NCBI GenBank assembly: GCA_036380695.1
Contig: DASVEG010000157.1
Coordinates: 1 to 20,145 of the forward strand
Origin: DASVEG01 sp036380695
GTDB taxonomy: Bacteria > Actinomycetota > Acidimicrobiia > Acidimicrobiales > CADCTF01
DNA length: 20,145 nucleotides
Reading direction: 5' to 3'
Below are positions 1-6,846 of this stretch, piece by piece (the first letter of the stretch is position 1; the number at the start of each line of letters is the position of its first letter). Both the position numbers and the translations under genes were made by a program. The notes under the pieces are model-generated. The model made no database searches, was not told the origin of the DNA, and worked only from the letters and a program-made list of their open reading frames with translations.

Positions 1-2189
1 ACGAGGAGCATGCGGACGATCGTGGCGTCGAGCAGCACGGCGATGGCGAGGCCGGTTCCCATGAGCTTCACGACCCGGTCCTCCTCGAGGATGAACGAGC
101 CGAACACCACCACCATGATCAGCGCCGCCGCGGTGATCACGCGGGCGGTCACGGCGAGGCCGTCGGCGACGGCGTTGGCGTTGTCGCCGGTGCGGTCGTA
201 CTCCTCCTTCATCCGGGACAGGAGGAAGACCTCGTAGTCCATCGACAGGCCGAAGACGATGGCGAACATCATCATCGGCACGAAGGGCTCGATCGGGCCG
301 CCCTTGCCGATACCGACGAGCTCCTTTCCCCACCCCCACTGGAACACCGCGACGACGAGGCCGTACGCCGCGCCGATCGAGATGAGGTTCATCACGACGG
401 CCTTGAGCGGCACGAGCAACGAGCGGAACACCGCCATCAGCAGCAGGAACGAGAGGCCGAGCACGACCCCGACGAAGATCGGGAGCCGGTCCCCGAGGTA
501 CTTCGAGAAGTCGACCGACACGGCGACGAACCCCGTGACCGCCGGGTCGATGTCGACGCCTTCACCGGCGGCGGGCAGCACGTCGTTCCGGAGCCGCTTG
601 ACCAGCTCGGTCGTCTCGCCGTCCTGCGGGCTCGACGTCGGGATGACGCGCCACAGCGCGGCCGTCGGGTTCGTGGGGTCGTTCGGTATCGCAGGCGTCG
701 CGAAGGCCACGCCCTCCGTGCGTTGGAGCGCCGTCGTGATCGGCTCGAGCGCCTGCTGGCTCGCGATGCCGGCGGGCAGTTCGGTGACGACGACGAGCGG
801 GCCGTTGAAGCCGGGCCCGAAGCCGAGGGCGAGGAGGTCGTACGCCTTGCGCGTGGTGGTGTCCTCGGGGAAGTTGCCTTCGTCGGAGAACCCGAGGCGG
901 ATCGACAGGAGCGGGAGCGCGACGACGAGGAGCACGACCGTTCCGGCGACGACGGCTGGCCACGGGTTGTTCTGGATCAACCGGCTCCAACGGTAGGGGA
1001 ACGTCTGCTCGACCGGCTTGGGCTGGCGCTTCGGCACCTCGCGCTTGAGGAGCGGCACGAAGAACCCGGCGACGATCACGAGCATGGCGACGGCCGCCAT
1101 TGCGAGGAACACCACGGGCGGCATGTTGAGCCCGAGGAGGATCAGGCCCAGGGCGACGAGACCGGCGGCGACGAGGCCGCGCCACCGCGTGACCTCGACG
1201 CGCTCGCGGGTGAAACCGAGCAGCGCAGGGAGCAGCGTCACCGACGCGACCATCGTGAACAGGACGGTTATGGCGGCGCCGATGGCGAGGCCGTTCACGA
1301 ACGCGAGGTTCATGATCAGCATGCCGAGCAACGAGATGACGACGGTGACCCCGGCGAAGAGCACGGCGCGCCCCGCGGTGTTCAGCGCGATGGCGGTCGC
1401 CCGCTCGCTCGTGAACCCGGCGTGAAGGCCTTCGCGGTACCTGGTGACGATGAAGAGCGCGTAGTCGATGCCGACCCCGAGCCCGATCATGACGCCGAGC
1501 GTCGAGGTGAAGTCGGGCATCGTGATCACGTTGCTGAGGATGGCGACGAGCATCGTCCCGATACCGATGCCGGCGGCCGCGGTACCGATGGGGAGGCCCA
1601 TCGACAGTACCGAGCCGAAGGCCAGGATCAGGATGACGATGGCGAAGCCGAGGCCGAGCACCTCCGACTCCGGCGGCGCGAACTCGGCGAACAGTTGTCC
1701 GCCGTACTCGATCTGCAGCCCTGGCAGCTCGGGTTCGAGCTTCTCTACGGCCTTCGCGATGCCGGCCGCCTCCTCGATGGAGACATCGCGAGGCACCTCG
1801 ACCCGCGCGTACGCGATGCGCTTCGCCTCGGCGCCCTGCGGCGAGATCTGCTGTTGCCCCTCGGCGGCGTAGGGGCTGACGACGTCGACCCCCTCTATCG
1901 CGCCGACCTTGTCGAAGAACTCGTTCATCGGCCCCGAGATCGCAGGGTCGGTGACGTCGCGGTCGGAGCGGAAGACGATGGTGCCGCTGTCGCCGCCGCC
2001 CTGGCCGCCGAAGTGCTCGTCGATGATCTCGAACCCTCGCTGGCTCTCGACGTCCGGCGGCGAGAACTCCGTGCTGAACCCGTTGCCGATCGCGCCAGAG
2101 GCACCACCGAGGGCGAACAGCACCGCGACCCAGAGAACGACAACGACGACGCGCCGGTTGTGACACCAACGACCGAGACGGCTGAGCAC
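1..2189 (-). CDS. MMPL/RND-family membrane transporter (3' end missing)
   Basis: Large polytopic inner-membrane exporter of the MMPL branch of the RND superfamily; these proteins move lipids, drugs or other hydrophobic cargo using the proton gradient. The reading frame is open from a GTG at 2189 to the window edge (about 729 residues seen). It begins with basic residues and a hydrophobic helix (VVVVVLWVAVLFALGG), then a periplasmic domain, then a helix bundle with the family motif GVGIDYALFIVTRYREG. The second half repeats the plan: another extracellular domain and GLSMDYEVFLLSRMKEEY. The last residues seen, AVLLDATIVRMLLV, match the usual end of the final helix, so only a short C-terminal tail is missing. 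An in-frame stop lies just upstream and no other start lies between, which fixes the start. A TACACT box six bases before the GTG suggests a leaderless transcript. Substrate cannot be inferred. Confidence 0.93.
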   Translation of the reverse strand, partial: MLSRLGRWCHNRRVVVVVLWVAVLFALGGASGAIGNGFSTEFSPPDVESQRGFEIIDEHFGGQGGGDSGTIVFRSDRDVTDPAISGPMNEFFDKVGAIEGVDVVSPYAAEGQQQISPQGAEAKRIAYARVEVPRDVSIEEAAGIAKAVEKLEPELPGLQIEYGGQLFAEFAPPESEVLGLGFAIVILILAFGSVLSMGLPIGTAAAGIGIGTMLVAILSNVITMPDFTSTLGVMIGLGVGIDYALFIVTRYREGLHAGFTSERATAIALNTAGRAVLFAGVTVVISLLGMLIMNLAFVNGLAIGAAITVLFTMVASVTLLPALLGFTRERVEVTRWRGLVAAGLVALGLILLGLNMPPVVFLAMAAVAMLVIVAGFFVPLLKREVPKRQPKPVEQTFPYRWSRLIQNNPWPAVVAGTVVLLVVALPLLSIRLGFSDEGNFPEDTTTRKAYDLLALGFGPGFNGPLVVVTELPAGIASQQALEPITTALQRTEGVAFATPAIPNDPTNPTAALWRVIPTSSPQDGETTELVKRLRNDVLPAAGEGVDIDPAVTGFVAVSVDFSKYLGDRLPIFVGVVLGLSFLLLMAVFRSLLVPLKAVVMNLISIGAAYGLVVAVFQWGWGKELVGIGKGGPIEPFVPMMMFAIVFGLSMDYEVFLLSRMKEEYDRTGDNANAVADGLAVTARVITAAALIMVVVFGSFILEEDRVVKLMGTGLAIAVLLDATIVRMLL

Positions 2190-2195
2190 GGGCCG

Positions 2196-2201
2196 AGTGT
2201 A
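2196..2201 (-). promoter_or_regulatory. Putative -10 box of a leaderless promoter for the MMPL gene
   Basis: On the minus strand TACACT fits the actinobacterial -10 consensus TANNNT and lies six bases before the GTG at 2189, so transcription would begin at or near the start codon. No Shine-Dalgarno sequence is visible, which fits. No convincing -35 hexamer was found. Inference from spacing only. Confidence 0.4.
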
Positions 2202-2258
2202 AGGACGTCGTCACCCCTACTCCGGTGTCGTGAGCCGCATGTCACACCCGCCCGATGG

Positions 2259-2306
2259 CTTTTGTGTGCGAATGGCGCATCATTGTGCGCCATCGGTGCA
2301 CAAAAG
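2259..2306. repeat. 48-bp interrupted palindrome between divergent MMPL and Fur-family genes
   Basis: The arms 2259-2279 and 2286-2306 are each 21 bases and match at 17 of 21 positions, with the loop TCATTG. The inner eight base pairs (ATGGCGCA/TGCGCCAT) and outer eight (CTTTTGTG/CACAAAAG) are perfect; the mismatches are clustered between them. Arm length and loop size match three other palindromes in the window, and the motif GTGCACCG in its right arm (read on the minus strand) is shared with the one at 6799-6846. It ends about 20 bases before the putative -10 box of the Fur-family gene, so it overlaps the -35 zone. That is an operator-like position, not a terminator position. Confidence 0.75.
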
Positions 2307-2326
2307 GATGTGCGAGCGCCCGCCGG

Positions 2327-2332
2327 TAGCCT
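2327..2332 (+). promoter_or_regulatory. Putative -10 box of a leaderless promoter for the Fur-family gene
   Basis: TAGCCT fits TANNNT and lies seven bases before the GTG chosen at 2340, where no Shine-Dalgarno sequence is present. This supports that start and a leaderless transcript. Upstream lies the palindrome 2259-2306. Evidence is pattern and spacing only. Confidence 0.35.
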
Positions 2333-2339
2333 CGTCGGC

Positions 2340-2795
2340 GTGACCGCGGAGGTGCACACGACGGCGGCGACGTACCTGCACCGGGTGGGGCAGCGCTACA
2401 CGACCAGCCGCCGGTCGCTGGTCGACGTGCTGCTCGCGGCGGGCAGGCCGCTGACGCTGCCCGACATCCTCGACGCGTCGCCAGGTCTCGCGCAGAGCTC
2501 GGCGTACCGGAACCTCGGCGTGCTCGAGCAGGCGGGCGTGGTCCATCGCATTCCCGCGCCAGGGGAGTTCGCGCGCTACGAGCTGGTCGAAGAGCTCACC
2601 GGCCATCACCACCACCTCGTGTGCACGCAGTGCGGCGCGGTCGACGACGTCGCGATGCCGCCGCGCCTGGAGCGTGCGCTAGAGCGGACGCTGCACGAGG
2701 TCGCGGACGCAGCGGGCTTCGACCTCGCCGGCCACCGCCTCGACCTCGTCGGGCGCTGCCCGCGCTGCTCCTCCGCCAGCCGGCGCGGGGCGTAG
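2340..2795 (+). CDS. zur: Fur-family metalloregulator, probably Zur
   Basis: A 151-residue DNA-binding metal sensor of the Fur family, the normal length. Residues 20-70 form the winged helix, with the recognition helix near AQSSAYRNLGVLEQAG. The C-terminal half is the dimer and metal domain: a HHHH run at 89-92, then two CxxC pairs (CTQC at 95-98 and CPRC at 140-143) that make the structural zinc site. The gene converges on the znu operon and stops four bases from the znuB stop. A Zur-like dyad sits at znuA. Together these favour Zur (a zinc-dependent repressor of zinc uptake) over Fur or PerR, but the family alone does not prove the metal. The start at GTG 2340 is preferred; an in-frame GTG at 2310 would add ten residues. 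The open frame continues far upstream as antisense to MMPL and is not coding there. Confidence 0.9.
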   Translation: MTAEVHTTAATYLHRVGQRYTTSRRSLVDVLLAAGRPLTLPDILDASPGLAQSSAYRNLGVLEQAGVVHRIPAPGEFARYELVEELTGHHHHLVCTQCGAVDDVAMPPRLERALERTLHEVADAAGFDLAGHRLDLVGRCPRCSSASRRGA

Positions 2796-2799
2796 TGGC

Positions 2800-3621
2800 C
2801 TAGCGCCGCACCTGCGCGACGACCGCGGTGGCGAGGAACGAACCAGCGGCGACGAGGACGATCGTGGCGCCAGGTGCGAGCGCCCACTGGCGCGCCGCGG
2901 CGAGGCCGGCGACGGCAGAACCGGCACCGATGGCGCTGGCGACGACCAGCGTGCTGCGGAAGCTCGACGCGACGCGTTGCGCTGCACCGACCGGCAGCAC
3001 CATCAGCGCGGCGACGAGGAGCAACCCGACCACCCGCATGCCGGTGACGATCGTGACGGCGGCCATCGCCGCGAGGAGGAGGTTGAGCCCGTCGACGGGG
3101 AACCCCGCCACGCGCGCGGCCTCCTCGTCGACGACGATCGCGAGCAGCGCGCGCCACACGACGACCACGACGGCGACGACCACCGCGCCCAGGATCGCGA
3201 TCGTCAGCGCGTCGCTCGCTTCGACGGTGAGGATCGAGCCGAACAGGTAACGCAGCGTGCTCGCGTCGAGCGACCCTGCGAGACCGGTGATCACGACGCC
3301 TGCGGCGATCCCCGAATAGAAGAACAGGGCGAGGGCGAGGTCGCCCGCGGCGTGACCCCGCGTCCGCAGCCATTCGATCGCGACCGCGCCTGCGACCGAC
3401 GCGATCAACGCAGTCCACACGGGCCACACGTCGAAGGCGATCCCCGCGGCGACCCCGGCGAAGGCGAGGTGCCCGAGGCCGTCGCCGAGCAACGACAGTC
3501 GCTTCTGTACCAGGAACGTGCCGATGAGCGGCGCGGTGCCCCCGACGACGACACCGGCGAGGAGGGCGAGCTGCATGTACTCACGGTCGAACGGCCACGG
3601 CAACGCGAGCGACGCGAGCAT
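2800..3621 (-). CDS. znuB: Zinc ABC transporter permease (ZnuB-type, ABC-3 family)
   Basis: A 273-residue integral membrane subunit of a metal-uptake ABC transporter. About eight hydrophobic helices are visible from residue 15 onward. Typical ABC-3 features include GTFLVQKRLSLLGDGLGHLA, the coupling region that contacts the ATPase, and a helix with GMRVVGLLLVAALMVLPVGAA. It is the last gene of the znuA-znuC-znuB operon; its ATG shares one base with the znuC stop (TGATG), so the two are translationally coupled. Its stop lies four bases from the stop of the convergent zur gene, with no room for a separate terminator. Manganese or iron cannot be excluded from this subunit alone. Zinc is inferred from the histidine-rich partner ZnuA and the neighbouring regulator. 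Confidence 0.92.
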   Translation of the reverse strand: MLASLALPWPFDREYMQLALLAGVVVGGTAPLIGTFLVQKRLSLLGDGLGHLAFAGVAAGIAFDVWPVWTALIASVAGAVAIEWLRTRGHAAGDLALALFFYSGIAAGVVITGLAGSLDASTLRYLFGSILTVEASDALTIAILGAVVVAVVVVVWRALLAIVVDEEAARVAGFPVDGLNLLLAAMAAVTIVTGMRVVGLLLVAALMVLPVGAAQRVASSFRSTLVVASAIGAGSAVAGLAAARQWALAPGATIVLVAAGSFLATAVVAQVRR

Positions 3622-4415
3622 CAGGTGCCGCCCTCGAGCCACACCGGCAGGTCGTGTGCGTGCACGCCGAGGCTCACGCCGGACGCGACGAGGTCGGCGG
3701 GCGGCCCGTCGAACGCGATGGCGCCGCGCCGCAGCACGAGCACGCGGTCGAGGTCTTCGGCGACCGCGCCGAACTCGTGCGAGACGAGCAGGACCGCGGC
3801 GCCGTGCTCGGTGCCGAGGTGCACGAGCGCGTCGCGAAACAACGCCTGCGACTCGGTGTCGACCCCTGCGACGGGCTCGTCGAGGATCAACAGGTCGGGG
3901 TCGGTGACGAGCGCGCGCGCGATCAGCACGCGCTGCTGCTGGCCGCCGGACAACTCGTGGAGGCGCCGGTCGGACAGGTCGGCCACCGCGACCGACTCCA
4001 TGGCGTGCTCGACTGCCTCGCGGTCGCCACGGGTCAACCGCCTCCGCCACCCCCGTCGCGCCAGGCGCCCTGCGGCCACGACCTCGGTGACCGTCGCGGG
4101 AAGCCCTTCGGGGACGACCGTTCGCTGCGGCACGTACCCGATTCGCCACGGCTCGGCGAGACGGCCGGGCGGCGCGCCCAGCAACGTGATCTCCCCGCGT
4201 GCTGGCGCGAGGAGGCCGAGGAGCAGGCGCAGCAACGTCGACTTCCCCGAGCCGTTCGGGCCCGCGAGGGCCACGAACTCACCGTCGGCGACCGCGAACG
4301 ACACGCCGCGCAGCACCTCGTCGACGCCATAGGAGAACGCGACGTCCGCGACCTCGACGACGGCTGGCGTCGCCGCGGCCGGCGTCGCCGCGGGCGGGGG
4401 CGGGGGCGCGGTCAT
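3621..4415 (-). CDS. znuC: Zinc ABC transporter ATP-binding protein (ZnuC-type)
   Basis: A 264-residue ATPase that powers metal import on the cytoplasmic side. Walker A GPNGSGKST is at 52-60, the signature LSGGQ at 155-159, Walker B LLILDE at 175-180 and the switch histidine at 213 (VSHE). The first 18 residues are a Pro/Ala-rich low-complexity stretch absent from typical homologues, but no in-frame ATG or GTG was found after it that would give a better start. The ATG overlaps the znuA stop by four bases (ATGA), and its own stop overlaps the znuB start, so the three genes form one coupled operon. All catalytic motifs are intact. Confidence 0.93.
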   Translation of the reverse strand: MTAPPPPPAATPAAATPAVVEVADVAFSYGVDEVLRGVSFAVADGEFVALAGPNGSGKSTLLRLLLGLLAPARGEITLLGAPPGRLAEPWRIGYVPQRTVVPEGLPATVTEVVAAGRLARRGWRRRLTRGDREAVEHAMESVAVADLSDRRLHELSGGQQQRVLIARALVTDPDLLILDEPVAGVDTESQALFRDALVHLGTEHGAAVLLVSHEFGAVAEDLDRVLVLRRGAIAFDGPPADLVASGVSLGVHAHDLPVWLEGGT

Positions 4416-5326
4416 CGGCAGTCGAGGGCGCGGGCGAGCGCGTCGACGTTCTCCCGCATCACGCTCACGTAGGTGGCCCCCGCCTCCTCCTGCGCGCGGG
4501 TGAGCCCTTCGAGGGGGTCGAGCACGTCGGTCTTCGCGCCCGTCTCCCTGGCGATCGTGTCGGCGACCGACGCCGGCACCAGCCGCTCGTAGAAGACGGT
4601 CGTGACCCCCTCGCGCCGGATGAGGTCGCTGACCTCGGCGAGGCGCGCCGGGTTCGGCTCGGCCTCCGGCGACAGCCCCGCGATCGGCTGCTGCTCGAGG
4701 TCGTAACGGTCGGTCAGGTAGCCGAACGCGTCGTGGGTGACGACGACGTGCTTGCGCGCGCACGTCCCGAGTCGCTGCTCCGCTTCGGCGTCGAGCGCGA
4801 GCAGCTCGTCGCGGAACGCCCTCGCGTTCTCGGCGAACGCCCCCGCCTCGCCCTCGTCGACCTCGCCGAGCGCGTCGGCGATGCGGTCGACCGCCTCCGC
4901 GTAGAGCCGCGGGTCGAGCCAGAAGTGCACGTCGGCGTGCTCCTCGCCGCCGTCCTCATGACCGTGCCCATCGTCTCCGATGCCGCTTGGCAAGAGGTCG
5001 ACCGTCGACCCATCGCGCCGCTCGGCGACGTCCTCGACCGCGGGCTGGAACCCGCCGCCGAGGTACAACACGAGGTCGGCATCCTCGAGCTGGTCGACCT
5101 GGTCGGGCGACAGCTCGACGTCGTGCGGCTCGACGCCGGCGCCCGTGAGGTTGGTGACCTCGACGAGGTCGCCGCCGACACGGCGTGCCGCCTCCGCCAG
5201 GGGATAGAAGCTCGCCACCACGCGCAGCTTGCCGTCTCCCTGGCCGGCGCCGCCTGCCTCACGCCCGCATGCGCCCCCAGCGACGAGGACGACCGCTACG
5301 ACCGCGACGGCAACCCTCCTCCACAT
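4412..5326 (-). CDS. znuA: Zinc-binding lipoprotein of ABC transporter (ZnuA-type)
   Basis: A 304-residue extracytoplasmic solute-binding protein that captures the metal and delivers it to ZnuBC. A basic start and hydrophobic run end in GGAC with Cys20, so it is probably a lipoprotein, although the lipobox is not textbook. Likely ligands are His68 (EPHDVE), His134 (HADVHFWLDP), His198 (VVTHDAFGYL) and Asp270. Residues 118-130 form an acidic His-rich loop (DDGHGHEDGGEEH), characteristic of zinc rather than manganese binders. The ATG at 5326 is chosen because it directly precedes the signal peptide. A TTG at 5365 and GTG at 5344 are in frame upstream but would prepend a poor extension. A Zur-box-like dyad begins two bases upstream, leaving no ribosome binding site, so the transcript may be leaderless. 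Confidence 0.92.
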   Translation of the reverse strand: MWRRVAVAVVAVVLVAGGACGREAGGAGQGDGKLRVVASFYPLAEAARRVGGDLVEVTNLTGAGVEPHDVELSPDQVDQLEDADLVLYLGGGFQPAVEDVAERRDGSTVDLLPSGIGDDGHGHEDGGEEHADVHFWLDPRLYAEAVDRIADALGEVDEGEAGAFAENARAFRDELLALDAEAEQRLGTCARKHVVVTHDAFGYLTDRYDLEQQPIAGLSPEAEPNPARLAEVSDLIRREGVTTVFYERLVPASVADTIARETGAKTDVLDPLEGLTRAQEEAGATYVSVMRENVDALARALDCR

Positions 5327-5328
5327 AA

Positions 5329-5343
5329 TGAGAACCAGTCTCA
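5329..5343. promoter_or_regulatory. Candidate Zur box at the znuA start
   Basis: TGAGAACCAGTCTCA is a 7-1-7 dyad with perfect outer TGAGA/TCTCA arms. It resembles actinobacterial Zur boxes, which are roughly TGA-AA-T-ATT-TCA with the same 15-base spacing, though it is more GC-rich. It sits two bases before the znuA ATG, where bound repressor would block transcription initiation. The adjacent convergent Zur-like gene makes it the natural ligand. Inference from symmetry and context. Confidence 0.55.
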
Positions 5344-5398
5344 CAAACGCGATGGACGCGCGCAACCCCGAGCAACCCGCGCATGCCGTGCTCGCTCG

Positions 5399-5445
5399 TT
5401 CTGGGTGGATCAGTCCGGCGTAGAGCCGGGCTCATCCACCCAGAA
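5399..5445. terminator. 47-bp palindrome downstream of msrB
   Basis: The arms 5399-5419 and 5425-5445 are 21 bases each, with 19 Watson-Crick pairs, one G-T pair and one mismatch around a GTAGA loop. The outer part TTCTGGGTGGAT pairs perfectly with ATCCACCCAGAA. It lies 16 bases past the msrB stop and upstream of znuA, so a terminator for msrB is likely. No U-tract follows, so it would not be a classical intrinsic terminator. Its outer TTCTGGGT is shared with the palindrome at 11416-11464. Confidence 0.65.
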
Positions 5446-5460
5446 GCGCGGGGTCGCCGC

Positions 5461-5856
5461 CTACCCCGCGGGCTCGTGCACCAGCGCGGCGGAGTTCATG
5501 CAGTAGCGAAGGCCCGTCGGGGGCGGGCCGTCGTCGAACACGTGCCCGAGGTGACCGCCGCAGGCGCGACAGCGCACCTCCGTCCGCACCATGCCCAGGT
5601 GACGGTCCTCGAGGAGTTCGACGGCGTCGTCGCGCAGCGGCTGCCAGAAGCTCGGCCACCCGCTTCCGCTGTCGTACTTCGTCCCCGACTCGAACAGGGC
5701 GGTGCCGCAGCCCGCGCAGTGATACGTCCCCGGGTCCTTCGTCTGCCAGTAGCACCCCGTGAACGCACGCTCCGTCCCGCCCTTCCGGAGCACGGCGAAT
5801 TGCTCGGGCGACAACTCGAGCCGCCACTCCTCGTCGGTCTTCTCGATCTCGGGCAT
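5461..5856 (-). CDS. msrB: Peptide-methionine (R)-S-oxide reductase
   Basis: A 131-residue cytosolic repair enzyme that reduces methionine-R-sulfoxide in oxidised proteins, at the normal length for single-domain MsrB. Residues 13-35 carry the usual N-terminal helix region (LSPEQFAVLRKGGTERAFTG). Two zinc-binding CxxC pairs are at 47-50 (CAGC) and 96-99 (CRAC). GSGWPSFW at 64-71 and GGHLGHVFDDGPPPTGLRYC are family signatures, with catalytic Cys119 in RYCMNSAAL (usually RYCINSAAL). The ATG at 5856 gives the expected N-terminus. It is divergent from the SGNH hydrolase gene and followed by a long palindrome. No MsrA gene is in the window. Confidence 0.96.
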   Translation of the reverse strand: MPEIEKTDEEWRLELSPEQFAVLRKGGTERAFTGCYWQTKDPGTYHCAGCGTALFESGTKYDSGSGWPSFWQPLRDDAVELLEDRHLGMVRTEVRCRACGGHLGHVFDDGPPPTGLRYCMNSAALVHEPAG

Positions 5857-5901
5857 GGGCCAAGTCTGACGGACGGCCGGCGTTACGTCGGGCGCCGCGT
5901 C

Positions 5902-5914
5902 CACAGCTACTGTG
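5902..5914. promoter_or_regulatory. Short perfect dyad and possible -10 box between msrB and SGNH gene
   Basis: CACAG-CTA-CTGTG is a perfect 5-3-5 inverted repeat in the 92-base divergent intergenic region. It overlaps TACTGT (5908-5913), which fits a TANNNT -10 box for the SGNH gene about 35 bases downstream. It could be an operator, but short dyads occur by chance and no known regulator motif is recognised. Confidence 0.25.
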
Positions 5915-5948
5915 CCGCCCGCCACAACCGGACATTGGGGGACAACAC

Positions 5949-6791
5949 ATGACAAGGAAGAGAAACGCGGCCCTTGGGCTGCTCGTCGTCTGCTTGCTCG
6001 CGCTGGCACCGGCTGGGGGAGCCAGTGCCGCCAAGCCAGGGGGCACGACGTCGACCGCTCCGAGCTCGATGTCGGCGCTCGGCGACTCGATCACGAAGGC
6101 GTTCAACGCGTGCGGATGGTTCTTCGACTGCACCGAGCGCTCGTGGGCGTCCGGTACCTACTCCGGCGTCAACAGCCACTACCTGCGGATCCTGGCCAAG
6201 AACAACCGCATCAGCGGCCGCAACTACAACGACGCCGTCTCCGGCGCCAAGATCGCCGACCTGCCGGGTCAGGCGACGAACGCGGCGAACCGCGGGGTGG
6301 AGTACGTCACGATCCTCATGGGTGCCAACGACGCGTGCACCTCGAGCGAGGCGAACATGACGCCGGTCGAGACCTACCGGTCGCATTTCACGACCGCGAT
6401 GCAAACCCTCGCGACGCGCCTGCCGAACGCCAAGTTCTCGGTCGTCAGCGTGCCCGACATCCAGCGCCTGTGGTTCATCGGCAAGGACTCGTCGTCGGCC
6501 CGCAACGCGTGGTCGGCCTACGGCATCTGCCAGTCGATGCTCGCCAACCCGCAGTCGACCGACCCGGTCGACGTCGACCGCCGTGCCCGCGTGCGCCAGC
6601 GGGTGATCGACTTCAACACCGTGCTCGCGTCGGTGTGCGCGCAGTACGCCAACTGCCGCTTCGACAACAACGCGGCGTTCAACTACCCGTTCTTGCTCAG
6701 CCACATGAGCACGTGGGACTACTTCCACCCGAACACCGAGGGTCAGCGCGTGCTCGCCGACGTCAGCTACCGCAACACCTGGAACTTCTAG
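5949..6791 (+). CDS. Secreted SGNH/GDSL-family hydrolase
   Basis: A 280-residue exported esterase/lipase-type hydrolase. A basic start (MTRKR), hydrophobic core at about 8-25 and an ASA motif near 25-27 form a Sec signal peptide. The SGNH blocks are in order: Ser47 in ALGDSIT (block I), Asn127 in MGANDAC (block III) and Asp257/His260 in DYFHPN (block V). Six cysteines occur outside the signal peptide, consistent with three disulfides as in actinobacterial secreted lipases of this fold. GGGGGA at 5937-5942 lies six bases before the ATG and supports the start. The gene is followed within eight bases by a strong palindrome. Substrate (lipid ester, acetyl-polysaccharide or other) is unknown. Confidence 0.9.
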   Translation: MTRKRNAALGLLVVCLLALAPAGGASAAKPGGTTSTAPSSMSALGDSITKAFNACGWFFDCTERSWASGTYSGVNSHYLRILAKNNRISGRNYNDAVSGAKIADLPGQATNAANRGVEYVTILMGANDACTSSEANMTPVETYRSHFTTAMQTLATRLPNAKFSVVSVPDIQRLWFIGKDSSSARNAWSAYGICQSMLANPQSTDPVDVDRRARVRQRVIDFNTVLASVCAQYANCRFDNNAAFNYPFLLSHMSTWDYFHPNTEGQRVLADVSYRNTWNF

Positions 6792-6798
6792 TCACGCG

Positions 6799-6846
6799 GT
6801 TCTGTGCACCGTTGCGCGCTCACGTGCGCGCAACGGTGCGCAGAAC
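6799..6846. terminator. 48-bp palindrome shared by two convergent genes
   Basis: Arms 6799-6819 and 6826-6846 are 21 bases and match at 20 of 21, the exception being a G-T pair. The loop is TCACGT. It starts seven bases after the SGNH stop. On the minus strand it contains the end of the downstream hydrolase gene, whose TGA stop (6820-6822) is in the loop. It is ideally placed as a bidirectional terminator, but no U-tract follows on either strand. The arm motif GTGCACCGTTGCGC resembles the palindrome at 2259-2306. Confidence 0.75.

Noticed and set aside
562..2214. 550-residue minus-strand open frame overlapping MMPL
   Set aside because: Arg/Ala-rich out-of-frame shadow of the MMPL gene; no recognisable motif.
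723..2339. Long plus-strand open frame antisense to the MMPL gene, continuous with the Fur-family gene
   Set aside because: The sequence is rich in Asp/Glu/Arg/His repeats without any fold pattern, typical of the complement of a GC-rich gene. The true coding frame on the minus strand has clear MMPL motifs, and the Fur domain begins only at about 2340.
4385..4403. G/C-run repeat near the znuC start suspected of being a repeat element or frameshift site
   Set aside because: It simply encodes the Pro/Ala-rich N-terminus of ZnuC; the frame is intact on both sides.
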